From: Pontibacter russatus
GTDB taxonomy: Bacteria > Bacteroidota > Bacteroidia > Cytophagales > Hymenobacteraceae
DNA length: 64,000 bases
Reading direction: 5' to 3'
Assembly: GCF_009931655.1 (NCBI RefSeq)
Contig: NZ_CP047984.1
Location: 62,001 to 126,000, forward strand
Position 1 is the stretch's first letter, and the number at the start of each line of letters is the position of its first letter. The notes beneath the pieces are model-generated. The model was not told the DNA's origin. It saw only the letters and a program-made list of their open reading frames with translations, and did no database searches. This document shows positions 8,556 to 17,719 of the stretch, piece after piece. The position numbers and the translations under genes were made by a program.

Positions 8556-9722
8556 ATGAGGATAGCGTTACTAACTGATGGGATTTATCCGTACGTGCTG
8601 GGCGGCATGCAGAAGCACTCTTTTTACCTGGCTAAATATCTGGCGAGAAATAAAATATTCGTAGATTTATATCATACAGGAAGTATAGAGGCAGATACAA
8701 AGCAGTTAAGGGAGTTTTCGGAGGAGGAACTTGCATATATAACACCTAATTATATTCCTTTTCCTTCAGTCAGTAAGCTACCCGGGCATTATGTTTTAGA
8801 ATCCTATTTGTATTCAGAACGGGTATATAAACTACTAAGGGGTAAAGAAGCTGTGGACTTTATCTATGCTCAGGGTTTTACTGGTTGGAAGACAATCGCC
8901 GAAAAGAGAAAAGGCAAGTCTTTACCCGCAATTGGAGTAAATTTTCATGGCGTTGAGATGTTTCAACAGTCACCAAATCTTAATGTAAAGCTTCAGCACT
9001 TGCTATTAAGAGCACCCGTAAAATATGTTTTAAAAAATGCAGACCTAGTATTTTCTTTAGGTGGTAAGCTTACAGCGATTCAAGAAAAGCTAACTTTGAG
9101 GAGAATAATTGAAACCCCTATAGGTATTGAACAACATTGGCTGGAGGAAAATCTTTTAGTAGAGACAAACAAAGACAGAAAATTCGTATTTATAGGCCGC
9201 TACGAAAGGCGAAAGGGAATAGAGGAACTTCAGGAAGTTATAAATAAAATTTCATCAAGTTATGCTTTCAGCTTTAGCTTCATAGGCCCTATCCCAAACG
9301 ATAAACAGCTTGAACTTACGAATGTAAATTACCTGGGCCTCATTAAAAATGAGATAGAGATAAAGCGTATTCTGCATGCCGCCGATGTACTGGTTTGCCC
9401 CAGCTACTCAGAAGGGATGCCAACAGTAATATTGGAGGCGATGGCTTCCGGTTTAGCAGTTATAGCCACAGACGTAGGGGCTGTAAGCGCATTAGTTAGT
9501 GATCAAACGGGTTGGCTGATTCCGGTTGCTGATAAGGAGTCACTTCAATTAGCTATAACAGAAGCTATTAATATGGATACGCAGGTGTTGCTTCAAAAAA
9601 AGGAAGCTTCCAAACGTATGATAGCAGAAAATTTCACCTGGGACACAATTATCCAAACCACAATAGACAGCATCAATTCGATTGTTCACCAAAGGCACCC
9701 ATACCATATATCTGAAGGATAA
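8556..9722 (+). CDS. Glycosyltransferase family 4
   Basis: A 388-residue GT4 enzyme. Landmarks are the N-terminal DGIYPYVLGGMQKHSFYLAK with its GG loop, a mid-domain NFHGVEMF, the second Rossmann start FIGRYERRKGIEEL near residue 212, and the nucleotide-sugar site PSYSEGMPTVILEAMASGLA (about 286-305) with the E-x7-E pair. It probably adds a sugar to the growing lipid-linked glycan. It begins 7 bp after the previous gene, and its 3' end overlaps the likely TTG start of the ligase gene by 41 bp. Donor sugar unknown. Confidence 0.9.
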   Translation: MRIALLTDGIYPYVLGGMQKHSFYLAKYLARNKIFVDLYHTGSIEADTKQLREFSEEELAYITPNYIPFPSVSKLPGHYVLESYLYSERVYKLLRGKEAVDFIYAQGFTGWKTIAEKRKGKSLPAIGVNFHGVEMFQQSPNLNVKLQHLLLRAPVKYVLKNADLVFSLGGKLTAIQEKLTLRRIIETPIGIEQHWLEENLLVETNKDRKFVFIGRYERRKGIEELQEVINKISSSYAFSFSFIGPIPNDKQLELTNVNYLGLIKNEIEIKRILHAADVLVCPSYSEGMPTVILEAMASGLAVIATDVGAVSALVSDQTGWLIPVADKESLQLAITEAINMDTQVLLQKKEASKRMIAENFTWDTIIQTTIDSINSIVHQRHPYHISEG

Positions 9723-10227
9723 CAGTGCAGCCACCTCCTTTGGTGGCTATAAGCAGCTATTTACGCTCCTCTTATTGTGGCTTATTACAGGCATCACATT
9801 AGGTATGCTTTCAATTCCCATATTGGTGTTGTTCGCGCTGTATTTGCAGAACCAGGGGCGGCATTTATATCTGTTCATCTTATTCTTCTTTACGCTGATA
9901 CTTTCAGACAGCAGGATATATGCTTTGTCTTTCTCACAAGACCTGAAGACATTCCTGGTGCTTTTACTCTTGCTGCCATTCCTCTTTCCAAGACGAGTTA
10001 ATCTGCCACTGGATTTTTCAAAATCCTTCCACCCTGCTTTTGTGCCCTTTGCGGCCTTTGCCTTTTTCTGCATTGTCTTCAGCCCCGAGCCCTTCACTGC
10101 TTTCCAGAAAACGCTCTCCTATCTACTGCTGTTTATCATCGTGCCTGTGTTATTTTACAGCCTTTACAAAGTATATACCACCCACTTTCTCAAAGCAATT
10201 ATTTACCTGGGAGGGGGGTTTTGCTAG
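9682..10227 (+). pseudogene. O-antigen ligase/polymerase, N-terminal fragment (frameshifted)
   Basis: This frame encodes about 181 residues with five or so hydrophobic helices (for example LFTLLLLWLITGITLGMLSI and a stretch ending FIIVPVLFYSLYKV). It then stops at 10225-10227, directly after a GGGGGG run at 10213-10218. A -1 shift at that run, equal to restoring one G, joins it seamlessly to the next frame and completes a transmembrane helix (YLGGGVLLAGYIMYL). The two parts together make a ~470-residue WaaL/Wzy-type membrane protein. The start is probably TTG at 9682, inside the upstream gene; no ATG occurs before about 9802. Either a true frameshift mutation, a homopolymer sequencing error, or phase-variable slippage explains it. 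Confidence 0.7.
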
Positions 10228-11093
10228 CGGGCTACATCATGTACCTGGTAAATCCTTCCTGGGTGATGTACAATGAAGGCGGCCGATCGTCCGGTGCCCT
10301 GGGAAACCCCAACGGTCTGGGAATGTTCTGCTTCTTATTCTTTCTTCTTTATTTTACCATCCGGCACTACTTTCCGAAGCTATTTTCAAAGAAAGAAAAT
10401 ATTATCATTTTAGGCCTGATTTTCTCTTCCTTACTCTGGAGCGGTTCGAGGGGGCAAACGCTGGCTGTCTTGATTTTTTTTGTAACCCAATTTCTTTCGA
10501 AGCGAGGTAAAACGATTGGTTTGCTCTTATCTGCAGTCATCGGCATTATGCTGGTGAGCATCGAGATAGATATTGTAGCCATTGCGCATACACTGGGCTT
10601 TGAGGAGTATCTACGGGTGGAGACATTAGATGCAGGCGGCGGCAGGGTAGTGGCACGGGAGTTTGCCTGGGAGCAGATTCAAAAGAATTTCTGGATTGGG
10701 AGAGGCTTCAGCTATACCGAGTGGATATACAGACAGCATTTCTGGGAGTTAAGTATGCTGGGGCACGAAGGCAACGCCCATAACGCCTTTCTGACTGTCT
10801 GGCTGGATACCGGGTTAATCGGATTAATTCTTTTTATTATAGCTTGGGGCATTTTATTTCTGAGGGCATCCAGGAATTCCTTCCTGGCATTTCCCATTGC
10901 TTTTGCGCTTATTGCTTCCAATATGGTGGAGTCCTGGTTGGTAGCCTCCTTAAACCCTTTCACTATTCAGGTGCTGATGATTCTCACGCTGCTTATATAT
11001 ATCGTGAAGGATCAACCAAGGTCTTATTTAAAAGTGACTCAAAAGAATGTGCTTCCTCTCCAGCTTGGTCAGACGCATAGGCAGGAAAGATAA
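10221..11093 (+). CDS. O-antigen ligase family protein, C-terminal part (frameshifted from 9682)
   Basis: 290 residues in the frame that continues the 9682 fragment. It contains the Wzy_C-type signature: a serine/arginine motif LLWSGSRGQTLAVL at the start of the ligase domain, a long periplasmic loop, and HNAFLTVWLDTGLIGLILF, the conserved His-Asn segment of O-antigen ligases and polymerases. Several hydrophobic helices follow. The enzyme would polymerise or ligate undecaprenyl-linked glycan at the periplasmic face. The TTG at 10221 is not a credible independent start. It lies in the same direction as the flanking GT4 genes, 35 bp before the next. Confidence 0.75.
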   Translation: MLAGYIMYLVNPSWVMYNEGGRSSGALGNPNGLGMFCFLFFLLYFTIRHYFPKLFSKKENIIILGLIFSSLLWSGSRGQTLAVLIFFVTQFLSKRGKTIGLLLSAVIGIMLVSIEIDIVAIAHTLGFEEYLRVETLDAGGGRVVAREFAWEQIQKNFWIGRGFSYTEWIYRQHFWELSMLGHEGNAHNAFLTVWLDTGLIGLILFIIAWGILFLRASRNSFLAFPIAFALIASNMVESWLVASLNPFTIQVLMILTLLIYIVKDQPRSYLKVTQKNVLPLQLGQTHRQER

Positions 11094-11128
11094 ATGCCTA
11101 TCTTTGCAGGCTTTCTGCCAGAAACCGA

Positions 11129-12196
11129 ATGAAAACAAAATTCCTTTTCTTATACACAGAACTGGCCGGTTACTTCCTTTCCTGCATTAAAGCGCTGGTA
11201 GCGGAGCATCCGGCGGAGGTGCATCTGGTACGCTGGCCTGTCAATGAAGAGGCACCATTTTTATTTGAGATACCTGAAGGTGTGATTGTCTATGAGAAGC
11301 AGGAATATAAACGTGAGCAACTCGTGGCGCTCTGCCAACACATACAGCCCGGTTTAATCTTTTGTAGTGGCTGGATAGACAAAGATTACCTGGCGGTAGT
11401 GCGGTCCTTTAAGAAGCAGATTCCGGTGCTTGTCGGCATGGACAATCACTGGTTTGGTTCCCCAAAGCAGCACGTCGCGCGCCTATTGGCTCCGTTTACG
11501 CTGCAGCGCCTTTTTACCCACGCTTTCGTGGCCGGTGCCCCCCAGAAAGCATATGCTTTAAAGTTAGGTTTTAAAGAACTGCAAATTTTGCAGGGATATT
11601 ACTCAGCGGATGTTGCCTACTTCAACAAGATTTATCAGGAGACAAAAGCTCAGAAAGATACTTCCTTCCCGAAACGCTTTATATATGTGGGGCGTTATGT
11701 GCCGCAGAAGGGGATAACTGATTTGTGGCAGGCATTTGCCCAGCTGCAGGAAGAGCACCCAAATGAATGGGAACTGTGGTGCCTGGGTACGGGCCCTTTA
11801 GAGGGAGAAGCGCTGCCACATGCTAAAATAAAGCATTTCGGGTTTGTGCAGCCAAGCCAAATGCAGGAGTATAGTAGCCAGACAGGGGTATTTGTGTTAC
11901 CTTCGCATTTTGAGCCCTGGGGGGTGGTGGTGCATGAGTTTGCCGCCGCCGGTTTCCCCTTGCTTTGCAGCAACAAGGTAGGGGCCGCCACGGCTTACCT
12001 GCAGGAGGATGTCAATGGCTTTTCGTTTGCTGCGGGTGATGTGAACGGCCTGAAGGAGGCCATGAAAAAAATGGTCAGCCTGTCGGATGCAAAGCTGCTG
12101 GAGATGGGGGAGAAGAGCGTAGCTCTGGCTTTGCAGAACACACCCTCTATATGGGCAGATAAATTGATGGGACTGGTGCAGGAAGGGGAGGGGTAA
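11129..12196 (+). CDS. Glycosyltransferase family 4
   Basis: A 355-residue GT-B enzyme. The second domain starts at YVGRYVPQKGITDLWQAFAQ (about residues 189-208), and the donor-binding motif is PSHFEPWGVVVHEFAAAGFP (about 255-274), with the first Glu of E-x7-E in FEPWG and the second in HEFAA. It is GC-rich relative to the first 7 kb and uses codons like the core genes. It is the last gene before a 520-bp repeat-filled gap, so it may end this operon. Substrate unknown. Confidence 0.88.
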   Translation: MKTKFLFLYTELAGYFLSCIKALVAEHPAEVHLVRWPVNEEAPFLFEIPEGVIVYEKQEYKREQLVALCQHIQPGLIFCSGWIDKDYLAVVRSFKKQIPVLVGMDNHWFGSPKQHVARLLAPFTLQRLFTHAFVAGAPQKAYALKLGFKELQILQGYYSADVAYFNKIYQETKAQKDTSFPKRFIYVGRYVPQKGITDLWQAFAQLQEEHPNEWELWCLGTGPLEGEALPHAKIKHFGFVQPSQMQEYSSQTGVFVLPSHFEPWGVVVHEFAAAGFPLLCSNKVGAATAYLQEDVNGFSFAAGDVNGLKEAMKKMVSLSDAKLLEMGEKSVALALQNTPSIWADKLMGLVQEGEG

Positions 12197-12208
12197 TAAG
12201 AGGTTTCC

Positions 12209-12443
12209 AACCACCCCTGCCCCTCCTGGGGGTGAAGGGGCCCCCTTTAGGGTCTAAGGAGGGGAGTCAGCTACTGCCTCTTTAAACATTAAGAATTATA
12301 GCTGACGTTAAGGTAACGTTATATATAATTTATATATAACAAAGCATATGTAAGTTATATATATAAATTCACATGAATCATGGAAGGAAGGAGAAGCAGT
12401 AAGTAAAACTCCCCGCCTTAGACAAGGAGGGGCAGGGGTGGTT
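12209..12443. repeat. Element bounded by 19-bp perfect inverted repeats (MITE- or REP-like)
   Basis: Arms at 12209-12227 (AACCACCCCTGCCCCTCCT) and 12425-12443 are exact reverse complements. Past an insertion of about 25 nt in the left arm, the homology continues (TCTAAGG-GGGGAGT and TACTGC on both sides), giving arms of nearly 50 nt. The interior is AT-rich with a TATATA-rich palindrome (12318-12327 with 12331-12340). No open reading frame of note. It is noncoding and probably a mobile or hairpin-forming repeat. Confidence 0.65.
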
Positions 12444-12527
12444 TGAAAAGTCAAGCTTACAAGTATTAATATTTTAATCCGTTATTTCCAAAGAAGTTGC
12501 AGTAGCAGCATGGAGTAACTGAGAAAG

Positions 12528-12670
12528 TCCCCCTTTGAAGGGGGCAGGGGGATGAAGAAGGGGCTGCTTCATCTAAGCAGCTGTAGCTGTGTACTTACAG
12601 CTAGCCTCAGATGTTGGTTGAACAGCTATCAGCAGGAGCCATCATCCCCCTTACCCCCTTCAAAGGGGGA
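12528..12670. repeat. Second inverted-repeat element upstream of asnB
   Basis: Left arm 12528-12555 and right arm 12642-12670 are reverse complements except for a few positions. Both contain CCCCCTTTGAAGGGGG-type internal palindromes. About 86 bp lie between the arms, with no coding capacity. It follows the 12209-12443 element by 84 bp, so the 523-bp gap before asnB is almost wholly repeat DNA. Confidence 0.6.
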
Positions 12671-12719
12671 CAAATAGCGTACTTGCATAACATCAGTTTA
12701 TAAATTCTAATTAAGACGA

Positions 12720-14594
12720 ATGTGCGGCATTAGTGGCATTATAGGGATAGCGGCACCTGAAGAGGCAGGCAGGACATTAGACGCCATGAACGGGGCCATC
12801 GCACACCGCGGTCCGGACGATTGCGGCAGCTTTGTGGTTCCGGGTGTTGCCCTGGGGCAGCGCAGGTTGTCTATTATTGATTTGTCCTGCGCCGGTCACC
12901 AACCCATGCTCAGCGCAGACGGAAACCTGGTGCTGGTATTCAACGGCGAGATCTACAACTACCGGGAACTGAAGCAGGAACTCCGGGACTACCCGTACCA
13001 GACGCAGACAGATACAGAGGTGATCCTGGCCGCCTGGCAGAAATGGGGCCGCGAATGTGTGCATCATTTCAATGGCATGTTTGCCTTAGCCATCTCGGAC
13101 AAGGCTAAAAATGAAGTTTTCCTATTCCGGGACCGCCTGGGGATAAAGCCCTTGTATTATTTTCAGCAGGGGCAGCGCCTGCTTTTTTGCTCAGAGGTGC
13201 GGGGGCTGCTCGCCAGCGGACTTGTGCCCCGCAAACTGAACAGGGCTGCCCTGGCGGATTACCTGCGCTACCAGACGGTGCATGCGCCGGAGACGATGGT
13301 GCAGGGCGTGCAGATGCTGCTGCCGGGCCATTACATCCATATCAGCAAGGGAGAGATAACTACTTCCAGCTACTGGTCGCCGGAAAAGAACTACAGCCGG
13401 GAGGCGGAGGGGAAGCCCTATGAGGAGGTAAAGCGGGACGTGCATGACTTGCTGCAACAGGCGGTAGCCCGGAGGTTGGTGGCCGATGTTCCCTTCGGAG
13501 CCTTCCTCTCGGGCGGCATCGACTCCAGCGCCATTGTCGGGCTTATGAGCCAGGTGGCCTCGCAGCGGGTAAAGACGTTCTCAGTCACGTTTGAGGAAGA
13601 AGCCTTCAGTGAGGCCAGATTTGCTGCTGCCATTGCCAGAAAGTTTGACACAGAACATACCGAAATAAAACTTACACCCGATGATTTCCTGGAACTGATA
13701 CCGGCGGCATTGCAGGCCATGGACCACCCGAGCGGCGACGGGCCGAATACCTTTGTAGTCTCTAAAGTAACCAAGGAGGCCGGGATCACGATGGCACTTT
13801 CGGGTTTGGGGGGCGATGAGTTGTTTGCCGGGTATGATATGTTCACACAAATGGCTACCCTGCACCGGTACCAGTGGCTGGCTTCAGTGCCGCTGGCGCT
13901 CCGGCGCGTGGCGGGCAAGTCGTTGAAAACATTGAAACCCTCCGTGGCCACCAACAAAATAAACGAATTGCTGGGCCTGACATCCTGGAAGTTAAGTGAT
14001 GCCTATCCAATTATCCGGCAGGTGCTCCCGGATGATTATCTTTTGCAACTGACGGGCCGTGAAGCGCTGGAAAAGAACCGGGTACAGCAGTTGGTGGAGG
14101 CAAGCCGGCAGCGGCAGGAACAGCTGTTACCAGTCCTGAGCCGAGTATCGGTGGCGGAGATAGGCTCTTATATGCAAAACACCCTGCTGCGCGACACCGA
14201 CCAGATGAGCATGGCGCATGCGCTTGAAGTGCGGGTGCCCTTCCTGGATTACAAGCTGGTTGAATATGTGCTGGGGGTGCCGGATAGCTATAAATACCCG
14301 ACCTCACCCAAGAAGTTGCTGACTGACGCACTGGGTGATCTGCTGCCGATGGACATCATCAACAGGCCTAAGATGGGCTTTGTGCTGCCCTGGCAGAACT
14401 GGCTGAAGCAGGAGCTATATGCCTTTGCAGACGAGAAGCTGAAAAACCTCGGCAAGCGGGGCCTGCTACGGCCGGAGGAACTGCATCAACTGTGGCAGCG
14501 CTTCCTGCGCGGGGATGTTGCCGTGAACTGGGCGAGGGTATGGGCGCTGGTCGTTCTGGAAAACTGGCTGGAAGAAAATGAGCTTGAAGCATAA
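12720..14594 (+). CDS. asnB: Asparagine synthase (glutamine-hydrolysing)-family amidotransferase
   Basis: A 624-residue two-domain enzyme. The processed N-terminus would be Cys2 (MCGISGIIG), the glutaminase nucleophile of class II amidotransferases, with HRGPDD and GEIYNY following. The synthetase domain has the pyrophosphate loop FLSGGIDSSAI (about residues 262-272) and SGLGGDELFAGY. It makes an amide from a carboxylate using glutamine and ATP. Within glycan loci such AsnB paralogues (for example WbpS-type) can amidate uronic acids rather than aspartate. Here it overlaps a GT4 by 17 bp and shares the locus with a UDP-sugar dehydrogenase, which favours a glycan role, but true asparagine synthesis is not excluded. 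Confidence 0.9.
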   Translation: MCGISGIIGIAAPEEAGRTLDAMNGAIAHRGPDDCGSFVVPGVALGQRRLSIIDLSCAGHQPMLSADGNLVLVFNGEIYNYRELKQELRDYPYQTQTDTEVILAAWQKWGRECVHHFNGMFALAISDKAKNEVFLFRDRLGIKPLYYFQQGQRLLFCSEVRGLLASGLVPRKLNRAALADYLRYQTVHAPETMVQGVQMLLPGHYIHISKGEITTSSYWSPEKNYSREAEGKPYEEVKRDVHDLLQQAVARRLVADVPFGAFLSGGIDSSAIVGLMSQVASQRVKTFSVTFEEEAFSEARFAAAIARKFDTEHTEIKLTPDDFLELIPAALQAMDHPSGDGPNTFVVSKVTKEAGITMALSGLGGDELFAGYDMFTQMATLHRYQWLASVPLALRRVAGKSLKTLKPSVATNKINELLGLTSWKLSDAYPIIRQVLPDDYLLQLTGREALEKNRVQQLVEASRQRQEQLLPVLSRVSVAEIGSYMQNTLLRDTDQMSMAHALEVRVPFLDYKLVEYVLGVPDSYKYPTSPKKLLTDALGDLLPMDIINRPKMGFVLPWQNWLKQELYAFADEKLKNLGKRGLLRPEELHQLWQRFLRGDVAVNWARVWALVVLENWLEENELEA

Positions 14595-15738
14595 AAAACG
14601 TATCCTTATCACCATCGACTGGTTTCTGCCAGGATATAAAGCCGGTGGGCCGATACAGTCATGCGCTAATCTTATCGCGAACCTGAAGGAAGAATATGAC
14701 TTCTGGGTAATCACACGGAACACAGACTATACCTCGGATGAACCTTATGCGGATGTTCCTGCTAATAAATGGCACCAGTTGGAACAAGGCGTGCAGGTGT
14801 ATTATTTCTCGGAGAGCCATCTGAGTTATGCCTCTTTGAAGGAGATTATGCAAAGCGTTCTGGTGGATGTGGTTTATATCAACGGCATCTTCTCCAAATA
14901 TTTTTCAATAATGCCCTTGCTCATCGCTCGAAAGAACAAGCTAGTGCCTGTGGTGATAGCGGCACGGGGCATGTTCGCACCTGGGGCGGTTGATGTGAAA
15001 CCAGGCAAGAAGAAAGCTTTTTTCTTTGCTGCCAAGTGGCTGGGGCTCTACAAGGGCATTACATTTCATGCGACGAATGCAGCTGAAGAGGAATATATAC
15101 ATGCGAAAGTAGGGAAGCGGGTAAAAGTAGTCATAGCGCCCAACCTGCCGAAATCAGTGAAGAATGGGGACGCACACCCTGCTGCGCCAAAGCAGCAGGG
15201 TGTGCTCAAGCTCGTAAGTGTAGCCCGGATATCCCCCGAAAAAAATACGGATTTTGCGCTCCAGGTTTTAAATGACAAAGCCTATGCCGGGAAGATAATA
15301 TTTGATATATATGGGCCGGTAAACGAAGAATTTTACTGGAAAGAATGTCAGCAGCTTATAGAGAATCTGCCTGCTAACATAGCCGTTACGTACCATGGCA
15401 GTCTTCCCAGCAGTGAAGTGTCTGCCACGCTATCGAAATACCATGCCTTGTTCCTGCCCACAAGAGGAGAAAATTTCGGACATGTCATTTTAGAGAGCCT
15501 GGCAGCAGGCTTGCCAGTTATCATCAGCGACCAAACCCCCTGGAGGGGTTTGGAAGCCTTGCATGTGGGATATGACTTGCCTCTGGCAGACTGGCCCCGG
15601 TTTTCTGCCGCTATCCAGCAAATGCTGGCTCTGGATCAGGATTCTTTCAACCGCATGTCAGGGAATGCACTCCAATTTGCGCGGCGGTTTATACAGGATG
15701 AGGCCTTGGTGGCCGCAAATAAAGCGCTTTTTGCATGA
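14578..15738 (+). CDS. Glycosyltransferase family 4
   Basis: A 386-residue GT4 enzyme beginning ITIDWFLPGYKAGGPIQSCA, with the GGP loop of the acceptor domain. The second domain starts near residue 210 (LKLVSVARISPEKNTDFALQ). The donor-binding site reads PTRGENFGHVILESLAAGLP (about 299-318) with E-x7-E. The ATG lies 17 bp inside asnB, so the two are translationally coupled, and it overlaps the acetyltransferase gene by 4 bp. Donor sugar unknown. Confidence 0.9.
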   Translation: MSLKHKKRILITIDWFLPGYKAGGPIQSCANLIANLKEEYDFWVITRNTDYTSDEPYADVPANKWHQLEQGVQVYYFSESHLSYASLKEIMQSVLVDVVYINGIFSKYFSIMPLLIARKNKLVPVVIAARGMFAPGAVDVKPGKKKAFFFAAKWLGLYKGITFHATNAAEEEYIHAKVGKRVKVVIAPNLPKSVKNGDAHPAAPKQQGVLKLVSVARISPEKNTDFALQVLNDKAYAGKIIFDIYGPVNEEFYWKECQQLIENLPANIAVTYHGSLPSSEVSATLSKYHALFLPTRGENFGHVILESLAAGLPVIISDQTPWRGLEALHVGYDLPLADWPRFSAAIQQMLALDQDSFNRMSGNALQFARRFIQDEALVAANKALFA

Positions 15739-16301
15739 TGCAGGGAAATAAACAAAAAGTCCGCCTTGCTTCCTACAACAACGACTGGTACCAGTCGGGT
15801 GCCGGGGTCGTGAAGCGCACGCTTTGGTATGTGGTGAATGCGCTGCTCTTCATCAACCCGCTGAACCCGGCGAGTGCTTTGAAAGTGCAGTTGCTGCGCC
15901 TGTTTGGGGCAAAAGTGGGGGTGGGCGTTGTCATCAAACCTGCTGTGAACATCAAGTATCCCTGGCTGCTGGAGGTGGGGAACCACGTATGGATAGGGGA
16001 GGAGGTTTGGATTGACAACCTGACGACGGTGCGGCTACAGGATAACGTGACCTTGTCGCAGGGGGCCATGCTGCTGACCGGCAGCCATAATTACAAAAGC
16101 GCTTCCTTCGACCTGATGGTGGGAAAGATTATGGTAGAAGAAGGGGCCTGGGTTGGTGCAAAAGCCATTGTTTGTCCAAATGTAAACTGTGGCTCTCACA
16201 GCGTGCTGGCCGCTGGCTCCGTTGCCACAACTGATTTAGCGCCCTATACCATCTACCAGGGAAACCCAGCCCAGCCGAAACGCAGGAGAGACATTGGCTG
16301 A
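15735..16301 (+). CDS. WcaF-like sugar O-acetyltransferase (left-handed beta-helix)
   Basis: 188 residues. After an N-terminal YQSGAGVVKRTLWYVVNALL segment typical of the WcaF group come hexapeptide repeats (IKYPWLLEVGNHVWIGEEVW, then IVCPNVNCGSHSVLAAGSVA) forming a left-handed beta-helix that binds acetyl-CoA between subunits of a trimer. A catalytic histidine is likely in LLTGSHNY. It would add O-acetyl groups to the polysaccharide repeat unit. It overlaps the upstream GT4 by ATGA and is the last gene of the asnB unit. Confidence 0.87.
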   Translation: MMQGNKQKVRLASYNNDWYQSGAGVVKRTLWYVVNALLFINPLNPASALKVQLLRLFGAKVGVGVVIKPAVNIKYPWLLEVGNHVWIGEEVWIDNLTTVRLQDNVTLSQGAMLLTGSHNYKSASFDLMVGKIMVEEGAWVGAKAIVCPNVNCGSHSVLAAGSVATTDLAPYTIYQGNPAQPKRRRDIG

Positions 16302-16508
16302 TCTTAGAGGCGAGCTATGATGGCGATCTGCCCTTATCTCGAATGGCGTTCAGTTAAAGATCTTCCATTGTCATCGTCATCTCGAACAGCGGGAGAGATT
16401 TTACCCCTCCACATGGGAAGTTGCCCCACGTTTCTGCTATATGAGTGGCTGAGATTATCTAATTTAAAACTCTTTGTTCCTTAACGTACACGGTTCCTTC
16501 TCCTGTTT

Positions 16509-16531
16509 TTAGGAGAGGGTTAGGGAGAGGT
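16509..16531 (+). repeat. Dispersed 23-nt repeat, copy 1
   Basis: TTAGGAGAGGGTTAGGGAG continuing into AGGT; it matches 19721-19743 at 22 of 23 positions, same orientation. It resembles REP-type intergenic motifs. Function unknown. Confidence 0.6.
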
Positions 16532-16625
16532 GAATTTAAAGCAAAAGAAACGACTTCTCATATATCCTGAACCCATCAGATATAGGTATAAATGGCAAAT
16601 TCCCGCCTGGGGACATAAGCGCACT

Positions 16626-16653
16626 TTGCATAAAAAATTTCTGTTTACCTTTG
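16626..16653 (+). promoter_or_regulatory. Predicted Bacteroidota-type promoter for the 16680 gene
   Basis: TACCTTTG at 16646-16653 matches the -7 consensus TAnnTTTG. A TTG at 16626-16628 lies 17 bp upstream, slightly closer than the usual 19-21 bp. The GTG start follows 26 nt after the box. Confidence 0.5.
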
Positions 16654-16679
16654 CTGCCGGATACCTCGTATAGTCGCCC

Positions 16680-17423
16680 GTGAAAATTTCCATCATCACC
16701 ATTGTCTACAACAACCGGGAAACCATCGCAGACGCCATCGAGTCTGTGCTGGCGCAAACTTACCCTGACATTGAATACATCGTGGTGGACGGGCAGTCGA
16801 CGGATGGCACGGTGGAGCTGGTGCAGAGCTATGGCGACCGGATCAGCAAATTCATTTCTGAGAAAGACGCGGGCCTGTATGACGCCATCAACAAAGGCAT
16901 CCGGCTGGCTACCGGTGATGTGGTGGGCCTATTGCACTCCGACGACCTCTTTGAATCGAGGGATGCCATCAAAGCAGTGGCAGCAGCTTTCAGGAACAAC
17001 GGGACGGAAAGCATTTATGCAGACCTGGTGTATGTGAGCCGGCAGGATGCAGGAAAGGTTATTAGAAACTGGAAATCGGGGATATATAAAAAAAATAATT
17101 TTTTATATGGCTGGATGCCACCCCATCCCACTTTTTACGTAAAGCGGGAAGTTTATGAGCGGCTGGGGCTCTACAACACGAAGTTCAGAAGCGCGGCCGA
17201 CTACGAGCTGATGCTGCGCTACCTCTACAAGGAGGGCATCAGCACGGCTTATGTGCCGGAGGTGCTGGTGCGGATGCGGGTAGGAGGCAAAAGCAACGTA
17301 ACGCTGGCCAACAGGTGGCGGGCCAACCAGGAAGACTTCCGGGCCTGGCAGGTTAACGGCCTGAAGCCCCGCTACTACACGCGCTTCCTGAAGCCTATCC
17401 GGAAACTTGTTCAGTTTCTGTAG
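16680..17423 (+). CDS. Glycosyltransferase family 2 (WcaE/PGL-type)
   Basis: A 247-residue GT2 enzyme: MKISIITIVYNNRETIADAI, VVDGQSTDGTVELVQ, and LLHSDDLFE (about residues 85-93) as the metal site. The triad SEKDAGLYDAINKGI is typical of the colanic-acid WcaE-like subgroup. The start is GTG, preceded by a good promoter, so it is transcribed separately from the acetyltransferase gene 378 bp upstream. Core-like codon usage. A 296-bp gap with no gene follows. Donor and acceptor unknown. Confidence 0.88.
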   Translation: MKISIITIVYNNRETIADAIESVLAQTYPDIEYIVVDGQSTDGTVELVQSYGDRISKFISEKDAGLYDAINKGIRLATGDVVGLLHSDDLFESRDAIKAVAAAFRNNGTESIYADLVYVSRQDAGKVIRNWKSGIYKKNNFLYGWMPPHPTFYVKREVYERLGLYNTKFRSAADYELMLRYLYKEGISTAYVPEVLVRMRVGGKSNVTLANRWRANQEDFRAWQVNGLKPRYYTRFLKPIRKLVQFL

Positions 17424-17719
17424 CTTATCAGCGGAATGGACCCACCTCCTGTCCTTCCTCTTGCAACCTCCTATCTATAGGGGATGGGAGCCTCGGGAAG
17501 ACACTGGCAGGTAATGCGGGAAAACAGGGCAGGAGGTGGCTTATTGCTGTGTGGCTCCGGAGCCGGAATTACTGCGGCTCTCTGGAGTGGCTGCTTTTAA
17601 ACAGTGGGATGAGGCGTGTTGCAGCAGCGGAAAAAATGAAACCTGCTTTTTGTATTAGAGTATATATATCACACAATATTATTATATATTAAAGTTAGAC
17701 TGAAAGAGTCTTTAGAAAC

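Larger units (their letters stand above)
16302..16679. other. Intergenic region, 378 bp, with dispersed-repeat fragments
   Basis: No credible gene. The left part (about 16,355-16,420) carries TCATCTCGAACAGCGGGAGAG, a type of repeat seen between genes in many Bacteroidota. At 16509-16531 is a 23-nt motif that recurs at 19721-19743. The right end holds a promoter for the next gene. Confidence 0.5.

Noticed and set aside
15735..16301. Serine O-acetyltransferase (CysE)
   Set aside because: Hexapeptide repeats are shared, but the N-terminal part matches the WcaF group and lacks the CysE helical domain.
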